Part shown: positions 48,837 to 57,925 of the stretch, in pieces
Layout of the letters: the number at the start of each line of letters is the position of its first letter
Numbering within the stretch: the stretch's first letter is position 1
Source of the DNA: Streptomyces naganishii JCM 4654
GTDB lineage: Bacteria > Actinomycetota > Actinomycetes > Streptomycetales > Streptomycetaceae
Assembly: GCF_014650575.1 (NCBI RefSeq)
Contig: NZ_BMVF01000005.1
Span: forward strand, 124,001-188,000
Direction: 5' to 3'
DNA length: 64,000 bases
Program-made: the position numbers and the translations under genes
The notes under the pieces: generated by a model
What the model was told of the DNA's origin: nothing
The model's database searches: none
Seen by the model: the letters and a program-made list of their open reading frames with translations, nothing else

Positions 48837-50036
48837 ATGTTCGGTTACCGCGTTCCCGCTCCCGACGAGGCGATGCTGATCTCGGGTGGCAGGCGGGGAC
48901 TGGGGGGCGCACCGTTCCGGGTCGTGACGGGGCACGGCAAGTTCGTGCTCCCCGTCTTCCGCAAGGTCCGCTTCCTCACGCTGTCGATGTGCGAGTCCGA
49001 GGTGGTCGAGACCTGCGTCACCAAGCAGGGCATCGCGCTGCACGTCCGCGCCGTCATCGCGTTCAAGGTCGGCAACGACACCGAGAGCATCATCAACGCC
49101 GGTCAGCGGTTCCTCTCCGACCAGGACCAGATGTCGGTGCTGACCGGCCGGATCTTCGCCGGCCACCTGCGCGCGATCATCGGCTCCATGACGGTCGAGG
49201 AGATCGTCACCGAGCGGCAGAAGCTCGCCGCCGAGGTGCTGGACACCTCCAAGACGGAGATGGCCAAGATCGGCCTGATCGTGGACTCGCTCCAGATCCA
49301 GTCGATCGACGACGGCGACACCGGCTACATCGACGCGATGTCCGCGCCGCACAAGGCGGCCATCCAGCGGCAGGCGCAGATCGCCCAGGCGCAGGCCAAC
49401 CAGGCCGCCGCCGAGGCGCAGCAGGAGGCGGCGCGCAAGCAGGCCGAGTACGCGCGGCAGACCGCCGTGGTGAAGGCGGAGTACTCCGCCGAGGTGGACC
49501 GCGCCCAGGCGCACTCGGCGCAGGCCGGTCCGCTGGCGCAGGCGCACGCGCAGCAGGAGGTGCTCGCCGCGCAGACCGAACTGGCCCAGCGGCAGGCGGA
49601 GTTGCGCCAGCAGCAGCTGGTGGCCGAGGTGGTCAAGCCGGCCGAGGCCGAGGCGGAGCGGGTGCGGATCATGGCCGCCGCTGAGGCGCAGCGCATGAAG
49701 ATCCAGGCGGAGGCGGCCGCCTCGTACGACCGGGTCGCGCTCGACCGCATGCTGATCGAGCAGCTCCCGCAGATCGTGAAGGAGGCCTCGGGCGGCCTCT
49801 CCGGCGCCAACGTCAACGTCCTCAACGGAGCGGACGGGCTCGGCGAGATCGCGGCCGGCCTGGTCGCCCAGGGCCTGACCATCCTGGACTCGGTGCGCCA
49901 GAACCTGAACGGCCAGAACGGGCAGGGCAACCAGAGCGGTGGTCAGGGCAAGGGCCTGCTGGAGCGGCTCGAGCTCCATGGCCCGAAGCCGGCCGGCGAC
50001 AACGACGACGACCGGGGCGCCGGCGCCAACGGCTGA
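48837..50036 (+). CDS. Flotillin-like SPFH domain protein
   Basis: A 399-residue membrane-scaffold protein. Residues about 1-150 are the SPFH/band-7 domain (MFGYRVPAPDEAMLISGGRR, VTGHGKFVLPVFRKVRFL). Residues about 165-310 form a long Ala/Gln/Glu-rich coiled coil with repeated AEAQQEAARKQAEYARQ-type heptads, and the tail is Asn/Gln/Gly-rich (NLNGQNGQGNQSGGQGKG). Flotillins organise membrane microdomains. Unusually, the N terminus shows no strong membrane hairpin, so anchoring may depend on the NfeD-like partner upstream. AAGGAG precedes the ATG. Confidence 0.92.
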   Translation: MFGYRVPAPDEAMLISGGRRGLGGAPFRVVTGHGKFVLPVFRKVRFLTLSMCESEVVETCVTKQGIALHVRAVIAFKVGNDTESIINAGQRFLSDQDQMSVLTGRIFAGHLRAIIGSMTVEEIVTERQKLAAEVLDTSKTEMAKIGLIVDSLQIQSIDDGDTGYIDAMSAPHKAAIQRQAQIAQAQANQAAAEAQQEAARKQAEYARQTAVVKAEYSAEVDRAQAHSAQAGPLAQAHAQQEVLAAQTELAQRQAELRQQQLVAEVVKPAEAEAERVRIMAAAEAQRMKIQAEAAASYDRVALDRMLIEQLPQIVKEASGGLSGANVNVLNGADGLGEIAAGLVAQGLTILDSVRQNLNGQNGQGNQSGGQGKGLLERLELHGPKPAGDNDDDRGAGANG

Positions 50037-50059
50037 CCCGGTACCGGGAGTTCACAGGC

Positions 50060-50087
50060 AGGGGCCGCGTCCGAGGGCGCGGCCCTT
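50060..50087. terminator. Terminator hairpin between flotillin and LacI genes
   Basis: AGGGGCCGCG, an eight-base loop, CGCGGCCCTT: ten pairs including one G-T wobble, between two convergent genes, with a short T-containing tail. Confidence 0.65.
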
Positions 50088-50129
50088 CGCCGTGCGCGCG
50101 TACGTGCGGCAGGGCGGGGCAGGGCGCCG

Positions 50130-51176
50130 TCACCGCTCCCGTGCCACCCCCGTGCTCCCGCGTTCCACCAGGCGGGGGACCGGCACCCGTACCGTGCGGG
50201 CGGGGCCGCCGTCCAGGAGCGCGAGGAGTTCCCGGGCCGCGGTGCGGCCGAACTCCGCGCTGTCACGGGACAGCGCGGACAGGCCCGGCGTGACGATACG
50301 GCACAGCGCCGAGTCCTCCCAGGCCACCACCGACACGTCCGCCGGTACGCAGAAGCCGAGTTCGGCGGCGGCGGCGACTCCCGCCACCGCCATCACGTCG
50401 TTGTCGTAGATCAGCGCGGTCGGCGGGGCCGCCGAGCCCAGCACCCGGCGGGTCACGGCGGCGCCCTCGGTGTCGGAGTAGTCGGTGGTCACCGACTCCA
50501 CCCCGCTCAGCCCGCGCCGCTCCGCCTCGGCGCGCAGCGTGCGGATCCGGCGCTCGGTGTGGGCGAGGCCGGGCAGGCCCGCGATGTGCACGATCCTGCG
50601 GTGCCCCAGCGCGTAGAGCCCGTCCACCACCGACGCCATCGCGCCCGCGTCGTCCGCCCACACCGTCGACAGCCCGGGGTGCCGTTCGTCCGGCGCGCCG
50701 CCGATCACCACGGCGGGCAGGCCGAGTTCGTCGAGCAGGCCGGGCCGGGGGTCGGCGGTGCGCGGGTCGGCCACGAGCAGGCCGTCCACCCGGTGCTCGG
50801 CCCACCACCCGCGGTACACCGCGCACTCGTCCGCCACGTCCTCCACCATCTGGAAGAGCAGCCCCAGGTGACGCTCCGCCAGCACCTCCTGGACGCCGGA
50901 GACGAGCTGGAGGAAGAACGAGTCCACGCCGAGCGTGTCCGCCGGCCGGGCCAGGACGAAACCGACGGTGGCCGCGCCCTCCCCGGACAGCGCGCGGGCC
51001 GCCGTGCTCGGCCGCCAGCCCAGCTGCTCGGCGACCCGGCGCACCCGGTCGCGGGTGACCTCGGAGACGCCGGGGCGGTCGTTGAGCGCGAAGGAGACCG
51101 CGCTCTCGGAGACCCCGGCGCGACGTGCGATGTCCTTCATTGTCGGCCGGCGCGCCGGTGACCGCTTGGCCGCCAT
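50130..51176 (-). CDS. LacI family transcriptional regulator
   Basis: A 348-residue repressor. The LacI helix-turn-helix and hinge are textbook: TMKDIARRAGVSESAVSFAL, NDRPGVSEVTRDRVRRVAEQ, LGWRPSTAARALSG. The periplasmic-binding-protein-like effector domain follows (VGFVLARPADTLGVDSFF, GLPAVVIGGAPDERHPGLS, ALIYDNDVMAVAGVAAAAEL). It should bind a mannose- or N-glycan-derived sugar and control the divergent ABC/glycosidase operon and its own gene. ATG at 51176 has GAGGGGG upstream. Candidate operators lie in the 232-bp divergent gap. Confidence 0.93.
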   Translation of the reverse strand: MAAKRSPARRPTMKDIARRAGVSESAVSFALNDRPGVSEVTRDRVRRVAEQLGWRPSTAARALSGEGAATVGFVLARPADTLGVDSFFLQLVSGVQEVLAERHLGLLFQMVEDVADECAVYRGWWAEHRVDGLLVADPRTADPRPGLLDELGLPAVVIGGAPDERHPGLSTVWADDAGAMASVVDGLYALGHRRIVHIAGLPGLAHTERRIRTLRAEAERRGLSGVESVTTDYSDTEGAAVTRRVLGSAAPPTALIYDNDVMAVAGVAAAAELGFCVPADVSVVAWEDSALCRIVTPGLSALSRDSAEFGRTAARELLALLDGGPARTVRVPVPRLVERGSTGVARER

Positions 51177-51210
51177 GGTGGCCCCCTCTATTCCTCGCAT
51201 GCTTCCGGTC

Positions 51211-51260
51211 GCTCAAACTAAAGCGCTTGAGCGATCACAGCCTAAAGCGCATTAGTAATG
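51211..51260. promoter_or_regulatory. Candidate LacI-family operators in the divergent gap
   Basis: GCTCAA-N10-TTGAGC (51211-51232) encloses the 8-bp palindrome AAGCGCTT, whose central CG is typical of LacI/CcpA-type sites. A second related word CTAAAGCGCATTAGTAATG (51242-51260) repeats the CTAAAGCGC half and ends in the odd palindrome CATTAGTAATG. The pair lies between the LacI gene and the binding-protein gene, where a shared operator is expected. Confidence 0.6.
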
Positions 51261-51408
51261 ACTTACAAGTGCCCTCCCGCACTCTGTCTGACCTGCACTA
51301 ATGAATACCGGATTTCTTTAGCTCACCGAATCCATTGACTTCCCTCCCACCCGGCGGCATGGTCACTGCCGACACCAGCAGCCGACCCCCCAAGGGAGCC
51401 GTGTCACC

Positions 51409-52704
51409 GTGCCCACATCCCGCAGAGCCGCCCTCGCCGCGGCCGCCGTCGCCGTCCTCGTCCTGCCGCTCAGCGCCTGCGGCTCCTCGGACGGCAAAGG
51501 CGGTTCGACGGACGCCTCCGGCAAGGTCGAGGGCGACATCACCTTCCAGACCTGGAACCTGCGCGCCAACTTCAAGGACTACTTCGAATCGGTCGTCGCC
51601 GGCTTCGAGAGCAAGTACCCCGGCACGCACGTGAAGTGGATCGACCAGCCCGCCGAGGGCTACGCCGACAAGATCAGCGCGGACGCGGCGGGCGGCACCC
51701 TGCCCGACGTCGTGAACGTCTCCCCGGACCTGGTCGCCCCGCTCGCCAAGGCCGGCCTCGCGCTCGACCTCGACAAGGCCGCCGCCCGCTACGAGAAGGA
51801 GTACCTGCCCGGAGCCTGGGCCAGCCACCAGATACCGGGCATGAAGGGCACCTACGCCTTCCCCTGGTACCTCAACACCGGCCCGCTGTTCTACAACAAG
51901 TCCCTGTTCAGGAAGGCAGGCCTCGACCCCGACCGGCCGCCCAGGACGTACGACGACCTCTTCACCGACGCCCTCGAACTGGCGCACAAGAGCGGCGGAA
52001 AGGTCGCCACCCTCGCCAACGTCCCCACCATCGAGGACTTCGGCCGCTACGGCGTGCCGCTCGTGAACCAGCAGGGCACCGCCTTCGCCTTCAACGACCC
52101 CAAGGGCGTCGAACTCCTCACCAAGTACAAGCAGTTGTACGACGCCAAGGCCCTCGACCCGCAGGCCCTCACCGCCACCCCGGAGTCGTCGGGGAAGAAG
52201 TTCCTCACCGGCGCCGTCGCCATGAACCCCGGCAGCGCCCTGGACCTGGACAACTTCAAGAAGCAGGCGCCGAGCCTGTACCGCGACATCGGCATCACCG
52301 ACCAGATCACCAGCACCGGTCACGTGAACATGTACGTGATGGGCGTGATGGTGAACTCCCGGACCAGGCACACGCCCGCCGCGGTCGCCTTCGCCCACTA
52401 CGTCACCGACGCCGCGCACCAGATGGCGTTCGCGAAGAAGGTCGCCATCTTCCCGAGCACCGCCGGCTCCCTGGACGACCCGTACTTCACCAAGCAGGAC
52501 GGCACCGACGAGACCCGGGTGCGCGTCGCAGCCGCCAAGTCGCTGAAGACGGCGGTCAATTACACGCCCGTACTCTTCAGCGACCAGATGAAGACCGCGC
52601 TGCGCAACGAGGTCGCCAAGGCGCTCCAGGGCAAGCAGAGCCCCAAGGCGGCCCTCGACAACGCTGTCAAGGCCTGCGACACCCTCCTGCGGCAGCAGGG
52701 CTAG
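51409..52704 (+). CDS. Sugar ABC transporter substrate-binding lipoprotein
   Basis: A 431-residue extracytoplasmic solute-binding protein of the oligosaccharide (family 1) type. A lipoprotein signal peptide ends in the lipobox LSAC with Cys24 as the lipidated residue. ITFQTWNLRANFKDYFESVV, YPGTHVKWIDQPAEGYADKI and AFPWYLNTGPLFYNKSLFRK are typical; the last is the family signature. It would capture glycans released outside, here probably mannose-rich GlcNAc oligosaccharides judged by the linked glycosidases. The start is GTG with AAGGGAG upstream. The permease genes follow at once. Confidence 0.92.
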   Translation: MPTSRRAALAAAAVAVLVLPLSACGSSDGKGGSTDASGKVEGDITFQTWNLRANFKDYFESVVAGFESKYPGTHVKWIDQPAEGYADKISADAAGGTLPDVVNVSPDLVAPLAKAGLALDLDKAAARYEKEYLPGAWASHQIPGMKGTYAFPWYLNTGPLFYNKSLFRKAGLDPDRPPRTYDDLFTDALELAHKSGGKVATLANVPTIEDFGRYGVPLVNQQGTAFAFNDPKGVELLTKYKQLYDAKALDPQALTATPESSGKKFLTGAVAMNPGSALDLDNFKKQAPSLYRDIGITDQITSTGHVNMYVMGVMVNSRTRHTPAAVAFAHYVTDAAHQMAFAKKVAIFPSTAGSLDDPYFTKQDGTDETRVRVAAAKSLKTAVNYTPVLFSDQMKTALRNEVAKALQGKQSPKAALDNAVKACDTLLRQQG

Positions 52705-52712
52705 GACCGGAC

Positions 52713-53611
52713 ATGGCCTCGTCCACCGTGCTCCGGGGACGGCGTGTGAAACGCCAACTGCCTACCAGCCCCTGGCTGTTCGCCGCCCCCGGACTGCTGA
52801 TCGCCGGCGCGTTCATCCTGTACCCGTTCGTGTCCACCGTGGTGAACTCCTTCACCGACCGCCGCACCCTGATCCCGGGCCGCTTCGTGGGCCTCGCCAA
52901 CTTCCGCGAGCTGCTGCACGACGACATGTTCTGGACCGGCCTGCGCAACAGCACGCTCTACGTCCTCGGGGTCGTCCCGGCCCTCGTGGTGCTGCCGCTG
53001 CTGCTCGCGCTGCTGGTGCAGAAGAACATCCCCGGCATCGCCTTCTTCCGCGCCGCCTTCTACACCCCGGTCGTCGCCTCGGTCGTGGTCGTCGGGCTGA
53101 TCTGGGTGTGGCTGCTGGACGAGCGCGGGCTGGTCAACTCGCTGCTGGAGACCGTGGGCGTGGGCCGGGTCGGCTTCCTCAGCGACCAGTGGCTGCTCCT
53201 GCTCAGCGCCATGGCCGTGACCGTCTGGAAGGGCCTCGGCTACTACATGATCATTTACCTGGCGGCGCTGGCGAACGTCCCGCGCGAACTGCACGAGGCC
53301 GCCGCCGTGGACGGCGCGGGCGCGGTCCGCCGCTTCATCACCGTCACCGTGCCCGCCGTGCGCTCCACCATGGTCCTGGTCGGCGCGCTCTCCTCGGTCG
53401 CCGCCTTCAAGGTGTTCTCCGAGGTCTACCTGATGGCCGGGCCGAGCGGCGGACCGGCCGGCGAGGACACCACCCTCGTCATGCTCGTCCAGCGCACCGG
53501 CACCGGCCTCACCGGCCGCGTCGGCTACGCCTCCGCGCTCTCCGTCGTCGTCTTCCTGGTCACCGTCGCCCTGATGCTGCTCGTGCTGCGCGCCGACCGG
53601 AGGGAGGAGTC

Positions 53612-53615
<4 letters not shown>
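52713..53615 (+). CDS. Sugar ABC transporter permease (MalF-like)
   Basis: A 300-residue inner-membrane permease with six spans (SPWLFAAPGLLIAGAFILYP, VLGVVPALVVLPLLLALLVQ, VVASVVVVGLIWVWLLDERG). The cytoplasmic EAA loop that contacts the ATPase is LHEAAAVDGAGAVRRFITVT. It begins eight bases after the binding-protein stop and overlaps the next permease by four bases (ATGA). It forms a heterodimer with that partner. Confidence 0.93.
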
Positions 53616-54526
<911 letters not shown>

Positions 54527-54558
54527 ACCCGCCACCTGTGTCAGACGAGGACCCACGT

Positions 54559-55845
54559 ATGCCTGCTGCCGTGCGCTTCGGCGTCAACTACACCCCGAGC
54601 GAAGGGTGGTTCCACCACTGGCTCGACTTCGACCTCGACGCCGTGCGCGCCGACCTGGACTCCGTCGCCGCCCTCGGCATGGACCACATCCGGGTCTTCC
54701 CCCTGTGGCCCCACTTCCAGCCCAACCGCACGCTCATCCGCCCCCGCGCCGTGGAGGACCTGGTCCGGCTCGTCGACGCCGCCGCCGAACGCGGCCTCGA
54801 CGTCAACGTGGACGGACTCCAGGGCCACCTGTCCAGCTTCGACTTCCTGCCCGCCTGGACCCGCACCTGGCACCGCCGCAACCTCTTCACCGACCCCGAC
54901 GTGCTCGACGGCCAGGCCGCCTACCTGCGCACCCTCGCCGCCGCTCTCGCCGACAGCCCCAACTTCCTCGGCCTGACCCTCGGCAACGAGGTCAACCAGT
55001 TCTCCGCCGCGCCCCACCCCGACCCCGACCGGGCCACCGCCGCGCAGGTCGACGCCTGGCTGGAGCGCATGCTCACCGCCTGCGAGAAGGGCGCCCCGGG
55101 CAAGCTGCACCTGCACGCCGAGTACGACGCCACCTGGTACCAGGACGACATGCCCTTCACCCCGGCCCAGGCCGCCCGGCACGGCGCCCTCACCGCCGTC
55201 CACTCCTGGGTGTTCAACGGCACCGCCCAGCGCCACGGCCACGCCTCCGTACCCGCCCGGCACCACGCCGCCTACCTCGTCGAACTCAGCAAGGCCTGGG
55301 CCGGGCGACCGGACCGTCCCGTGTGGCTCCAGGAGGTCGGCGCGCCCGCCCCGCTCGTACCCGCCGAGCACGCCGCCGAGTTCGCCGAGGCCACCGTCGC
55401 GGCCGCCCTGGACTGCCCGGACCTGTGGGGCATCACCTGGTGGTGCTCCCACGACGTCTCCCGCGGCCTCGCCGACTTCCCCGAACTCGAGTACAGCCTC
55501 GGCCTGCTGACCAGCGACCGGCGGCCCAAGGACATCGCCCGCGCCCTGACCCGCGCGGCCCGCGACCACCGCGAGAGCGGCAGCGGGACCCGCTTTCCCG
55601 CCCGAGCCCCGGCCCCCCGCACCACCGCGCTCGTCGTGCCGGCCGACCCGGCGGCCCGCTCCCGCTGCGCACCCGGCGGCGACGTCTTCGACGCGTTCTT
55701 CGCGCTGACCGCCGACGGCGCCCGCCCCACCACCGTCCTCGACACCCGGGCGGCCGACCCGGACCACCTCGCCGCCCGCTCCATCACGGAAGCCGTCACA
55801 CCCGATCAGGTACTCCGGACCCCCCGAGGAGGCACCAGCCCGTGA
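54559..55845 (+). CDS. GH5-like glycosidase, probable core beta-mannosidase
   Basis: A 428-residue TIM-barrel glycosidase without signal peptide, so cytoplasmic. It starts VRFGVNYTPSEGWFHHWLDF. The two clan-A glutamates are E144 in LTLGNEVNQF (acid/base) and E259 in VWLQEVGAP (nucleophile); GITWWCSHD gives the late barrel strand. The pattern fits GH5 subfamily 18, whose members cut Man-beta1,4-GlcNAc, the core disaccharide of N-glycans; that placement is from memory and context. The last 80 residues are Pro/Ala-rich. It follows the permease by 32 bases and overlaps the GH85 gene by four (GTGA). Confidence 0.8.
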   Translation: MPAAVRFGVNYTPSEGWFHHWLDFDLDAVRADLDSVAALGMDHIRVFPLWPHFQPNRTLIRPRAVEDLVRLVDAAAERGLDVNVDGLQGHLSSFDFLPAWTRTWHRRNLFTDPDVLDGQAAYLRTLAAALADSPNFLGLTLGNEVNQFSAAPHPDPDRATAAQVDAWLERMLTACEKGAPGKLHLHAEYDATWYQDDMPFTPAQAARHGALTAVHSWVFNGTAQRHGHASVPARHHAAYLVELSKAWAGRPDRPVWLQEVGAPAPLVPAEHAAEFAEATVAAALDCPDLWGITWWCSHDVSRGLADFPELEYSLGLLTSDRRPKDIARALTRAARDHRESGSGTRFPARAPAPRTTALVVPADPAARSRCAPGGDVFDAFFALTADGARPTTVLDTRAADPDHLAARSITEAVTPDQVLRTPRGGTSP

Positions 55846-57890
55846 ACCGCCCCACCAGACGCGCCGTCCTGCTCGCCGGCGCCGCCGCCGCGCTCCTGCC
55901 CGCACCGCCCGCCGCGGCCGCGGCGCCCACCGAGGCCGCCCCGGCCGCCGAGCCCGCGCCGGCGTCCCAGCCGTACGCCTCCTACTGGTACCCCGACTCC
56001 CTGCCCGCCGGCACCCCCGGCCCCGGCGTCACCTGGCGCAGCCTGAGCACCTGGAGCGCCGCCACCGACCCCGACCTCGCCCTCAACGCCTCCACCGTCC
56101 CGCTCGCCCGCCGCTTCACGCCCACCCCGGCCAACACCACCGCCCGCGCCGGACAGGCCCGCGTCCAGGCCCTGGTCTCCTTCGGACCCACCTCCGGCAA
56201 CCCCTCCCAGGGCTCGGCCACCGCCGACTACTACGCCCTCACCCACTGGGCCTACCTCGACGAACTCGTCTTCTGGGGCGGCTCGGCCGGCGAGGGACTG
56301 ATCCTCGCCCCCAACGCGCCCGTCGTGGACGCGGCGCACCGGCACGGCGTGCCCGTCCTCGGCAACGTCTTCCTGCCGCCCGTCGCCTACGGCGGACAGC
56401 TCCGGTGGACCCGCGACCTCGTGCGCAGGGACGCCTCAGGCCGCCACCCGCTCGCCGCGCAACTCGTCGCCGTGGCCGCCGCGTACGGCTTCGACGGCTG
56501 GTTCCTGAACGCCGAGACGGGCGGCGGCGACAGCGCCCTGGGCGCGGACATGCTCGGCTTCGTGACCGAGCTGAGGACGCTCGCCGCCGCCAGGGGACAT
56601 CGCGTCACCTGGTACGACGCGATGACCGTGGACGGCCAGGTCGCCTGGCAGGGCGCGCTCGACGACCGCAACCAGGACTTCTTCCAGGCCGCCGACGACA
56701 TGTTCGTCGACTTCCGCTGGAGCGCGGAATCCCTGGCCTCCTCCGCCCGGACCGCGGAACAACTCGGCCGAGACCGCTACGAGTTGTGGGCGGGCGTCGA
56801 CGTCGAGTCCAGCGGCACCGGGACCGTCGTGGACTGGGACGCCATCGTGCCGTCCGACGCCCCGCACGTCACCTCGATCGGCTTCTACCGGCCCGAGTGG
56901 ACCCGCGACCACCTGCCCGCCGGCCGCACCCCCGAGGACTTCCACGCCGCCGACGACCGGTTCTGGACCGGCCGCTCCCTCGACCCGTCACGGCCGGACA
57001 CCGGAGACGTCTGGCGCGCGCCCGCCGTGTCCGTCGCCGACCGCTCCACCGTCACCGCCGTGCCCTTCGCCAGCGTCTTCAACACCGGCCACGGGCTGCG
57101 CTGGTACGAGGACGGCGAGGTCACCTCCGACACCCCCTGGAACCAGCTCGGCCTCCAGGACCGGCTGCCGTCCCGCCGCTGGGCCGTCCGCACCGAAGGG
57201 CGACGGCCCGCCGTCCGTCTCGACTTCGCGGACGCCTGGCGCGGCGGCAACAGCGTGCTGGTGGAGGGCGAACTCGACCGGCCCGCCGTAGTGGACCTGT
57301 ACGCGACCCGGCTCACCGCCGGCCCGCACACGGTCGTCGAACTGACCCACAGGGCCGACTCGGGCGACGTCCGCGTCGAGCTGGCCGTGGCGACCGCCGA
57401 GCCGGAGGCGGCCGGGCAGGCACCGCCGTACACGTACCTGCCCCTGCCCAAGGTGCGGGCGGCCGGGCACGGCGGCTGGCGGACCAGCACCGTCCGGCTC
57501 ACCGGCCTGTCCGGCACCCTGCACGCCCTCGGCGTCCGGCTCACCTCCCTCGCGGGCTCGGTCCCCGTGCGCTGGCGGCTCGGCGGCCTCGCCGTCCACG
57601 ACGGCGAGGCCGCCACCCCCTCCGCCCCCGTCCGGCCGAGGATCACCGCGGCCCGCGGCGGCGACCTCCGCCTGGCCTGGCGGCCTTCCCGGGGCGCGGT
57701 ACGCCACTACACCCTCCACCGCGTCCTGCCCGACGGCGCCCGCCGCTTCCTCGCCGCCACCTGCCAGCACGCCTGCTTCGTCGCGGGCCTGACTCCCGCG
57801 CCGGGTGAGCGGGCCGCACGGTTGGAGCTGCGCGCCGTGGGGGAGCTCTACACCTCGTCGGCCCCCGTGACCCTCACCCACCCCTGGTAA
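55842..57890 (+). CDS. Secreted GH85 endo-beta-N-acetylglucosaminidase
   Basis: A 682-residue enzyme that cuts between the two core GlcNAc residues of N-glycans, releasing the oligosaccharide. A twin-arginine-like signal peptide is present (RPTRRAVLLAGAAAALLPAP). The GH85 barrel follows: YASYWYPDSLPAGTPG, DELVFWGGSAGEGLILAPNA, VLGNVFLPPVAYGG, and the catalytic DGWFLNAETGGG with N223 and E225 (the family's N-x-E pair). WAGVDVESSGTG and SIGFYRPEW are also family marks. Residues about 400-680 are beta-rich accessory domains. Start GTG overlaps the previous stop; GAGGAGG lies upstream. Confidence 0.92.
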   Translation: MNRPTRRAVLLAGAAAALLPAPPAAAAAPTEAAPAAEPAPASQPYASYWYPDSLPAGTPGPGVTWRSLSTWSAATDPDLALNASTVPLARRFTPTPANTTARAGQARVQALVSFGPTSGNPSQGSATADYYALTHWAYLDELVFWGGSAGEGLILAPNAPVVDAAHRHGVPVLGNVFLPPVAYGGQLRWTRDLVRRDASGRHPLAAQLVAVAAAYGFDGWFLNAETGGGDSALGADMLGFVTELRTLAAARGHRVTWYDAMTVDGQVAWQGALDDRNQDFFQAADDMFVDFRWSAESLASSARTAEQLGRDRYELWAGVDVESSGTGTVVDWDAIVPSDAPHVTSIGFYRPEWTRDHLPAGRTPEDFHAADDRFWTGRSLDPSRPDTGDVWRAPAVSVADRSTVTAVPFASVFNTGHGLRWYEDGEVTSDTPWNQLGLQDRLPSRRWAVRTEGRRPAVRLDFADAWRGGNSVLVEGELDRPAVVDLYATRLTAGPHTVVELTHRADSGDVRVELAVATAEPEAAGQAPPYTYLPLPKVRAAGHGGWRTSTVRLTGLSGTLHALGVRLTSLAGSVPVRWRLGGLAVHDGEAATPSAPVRPRITAARGGDLRLAWRPSRGAVRHYTLHRVLPDGARRFLAATCQHACFVAGLTPAPGERAARLELRAVGELYTSSAPVTLTHPW

Positions 57891-57925
57891 CCACCCGCAG
57901 ACGTACGACCTACGGAGCACCCCGC

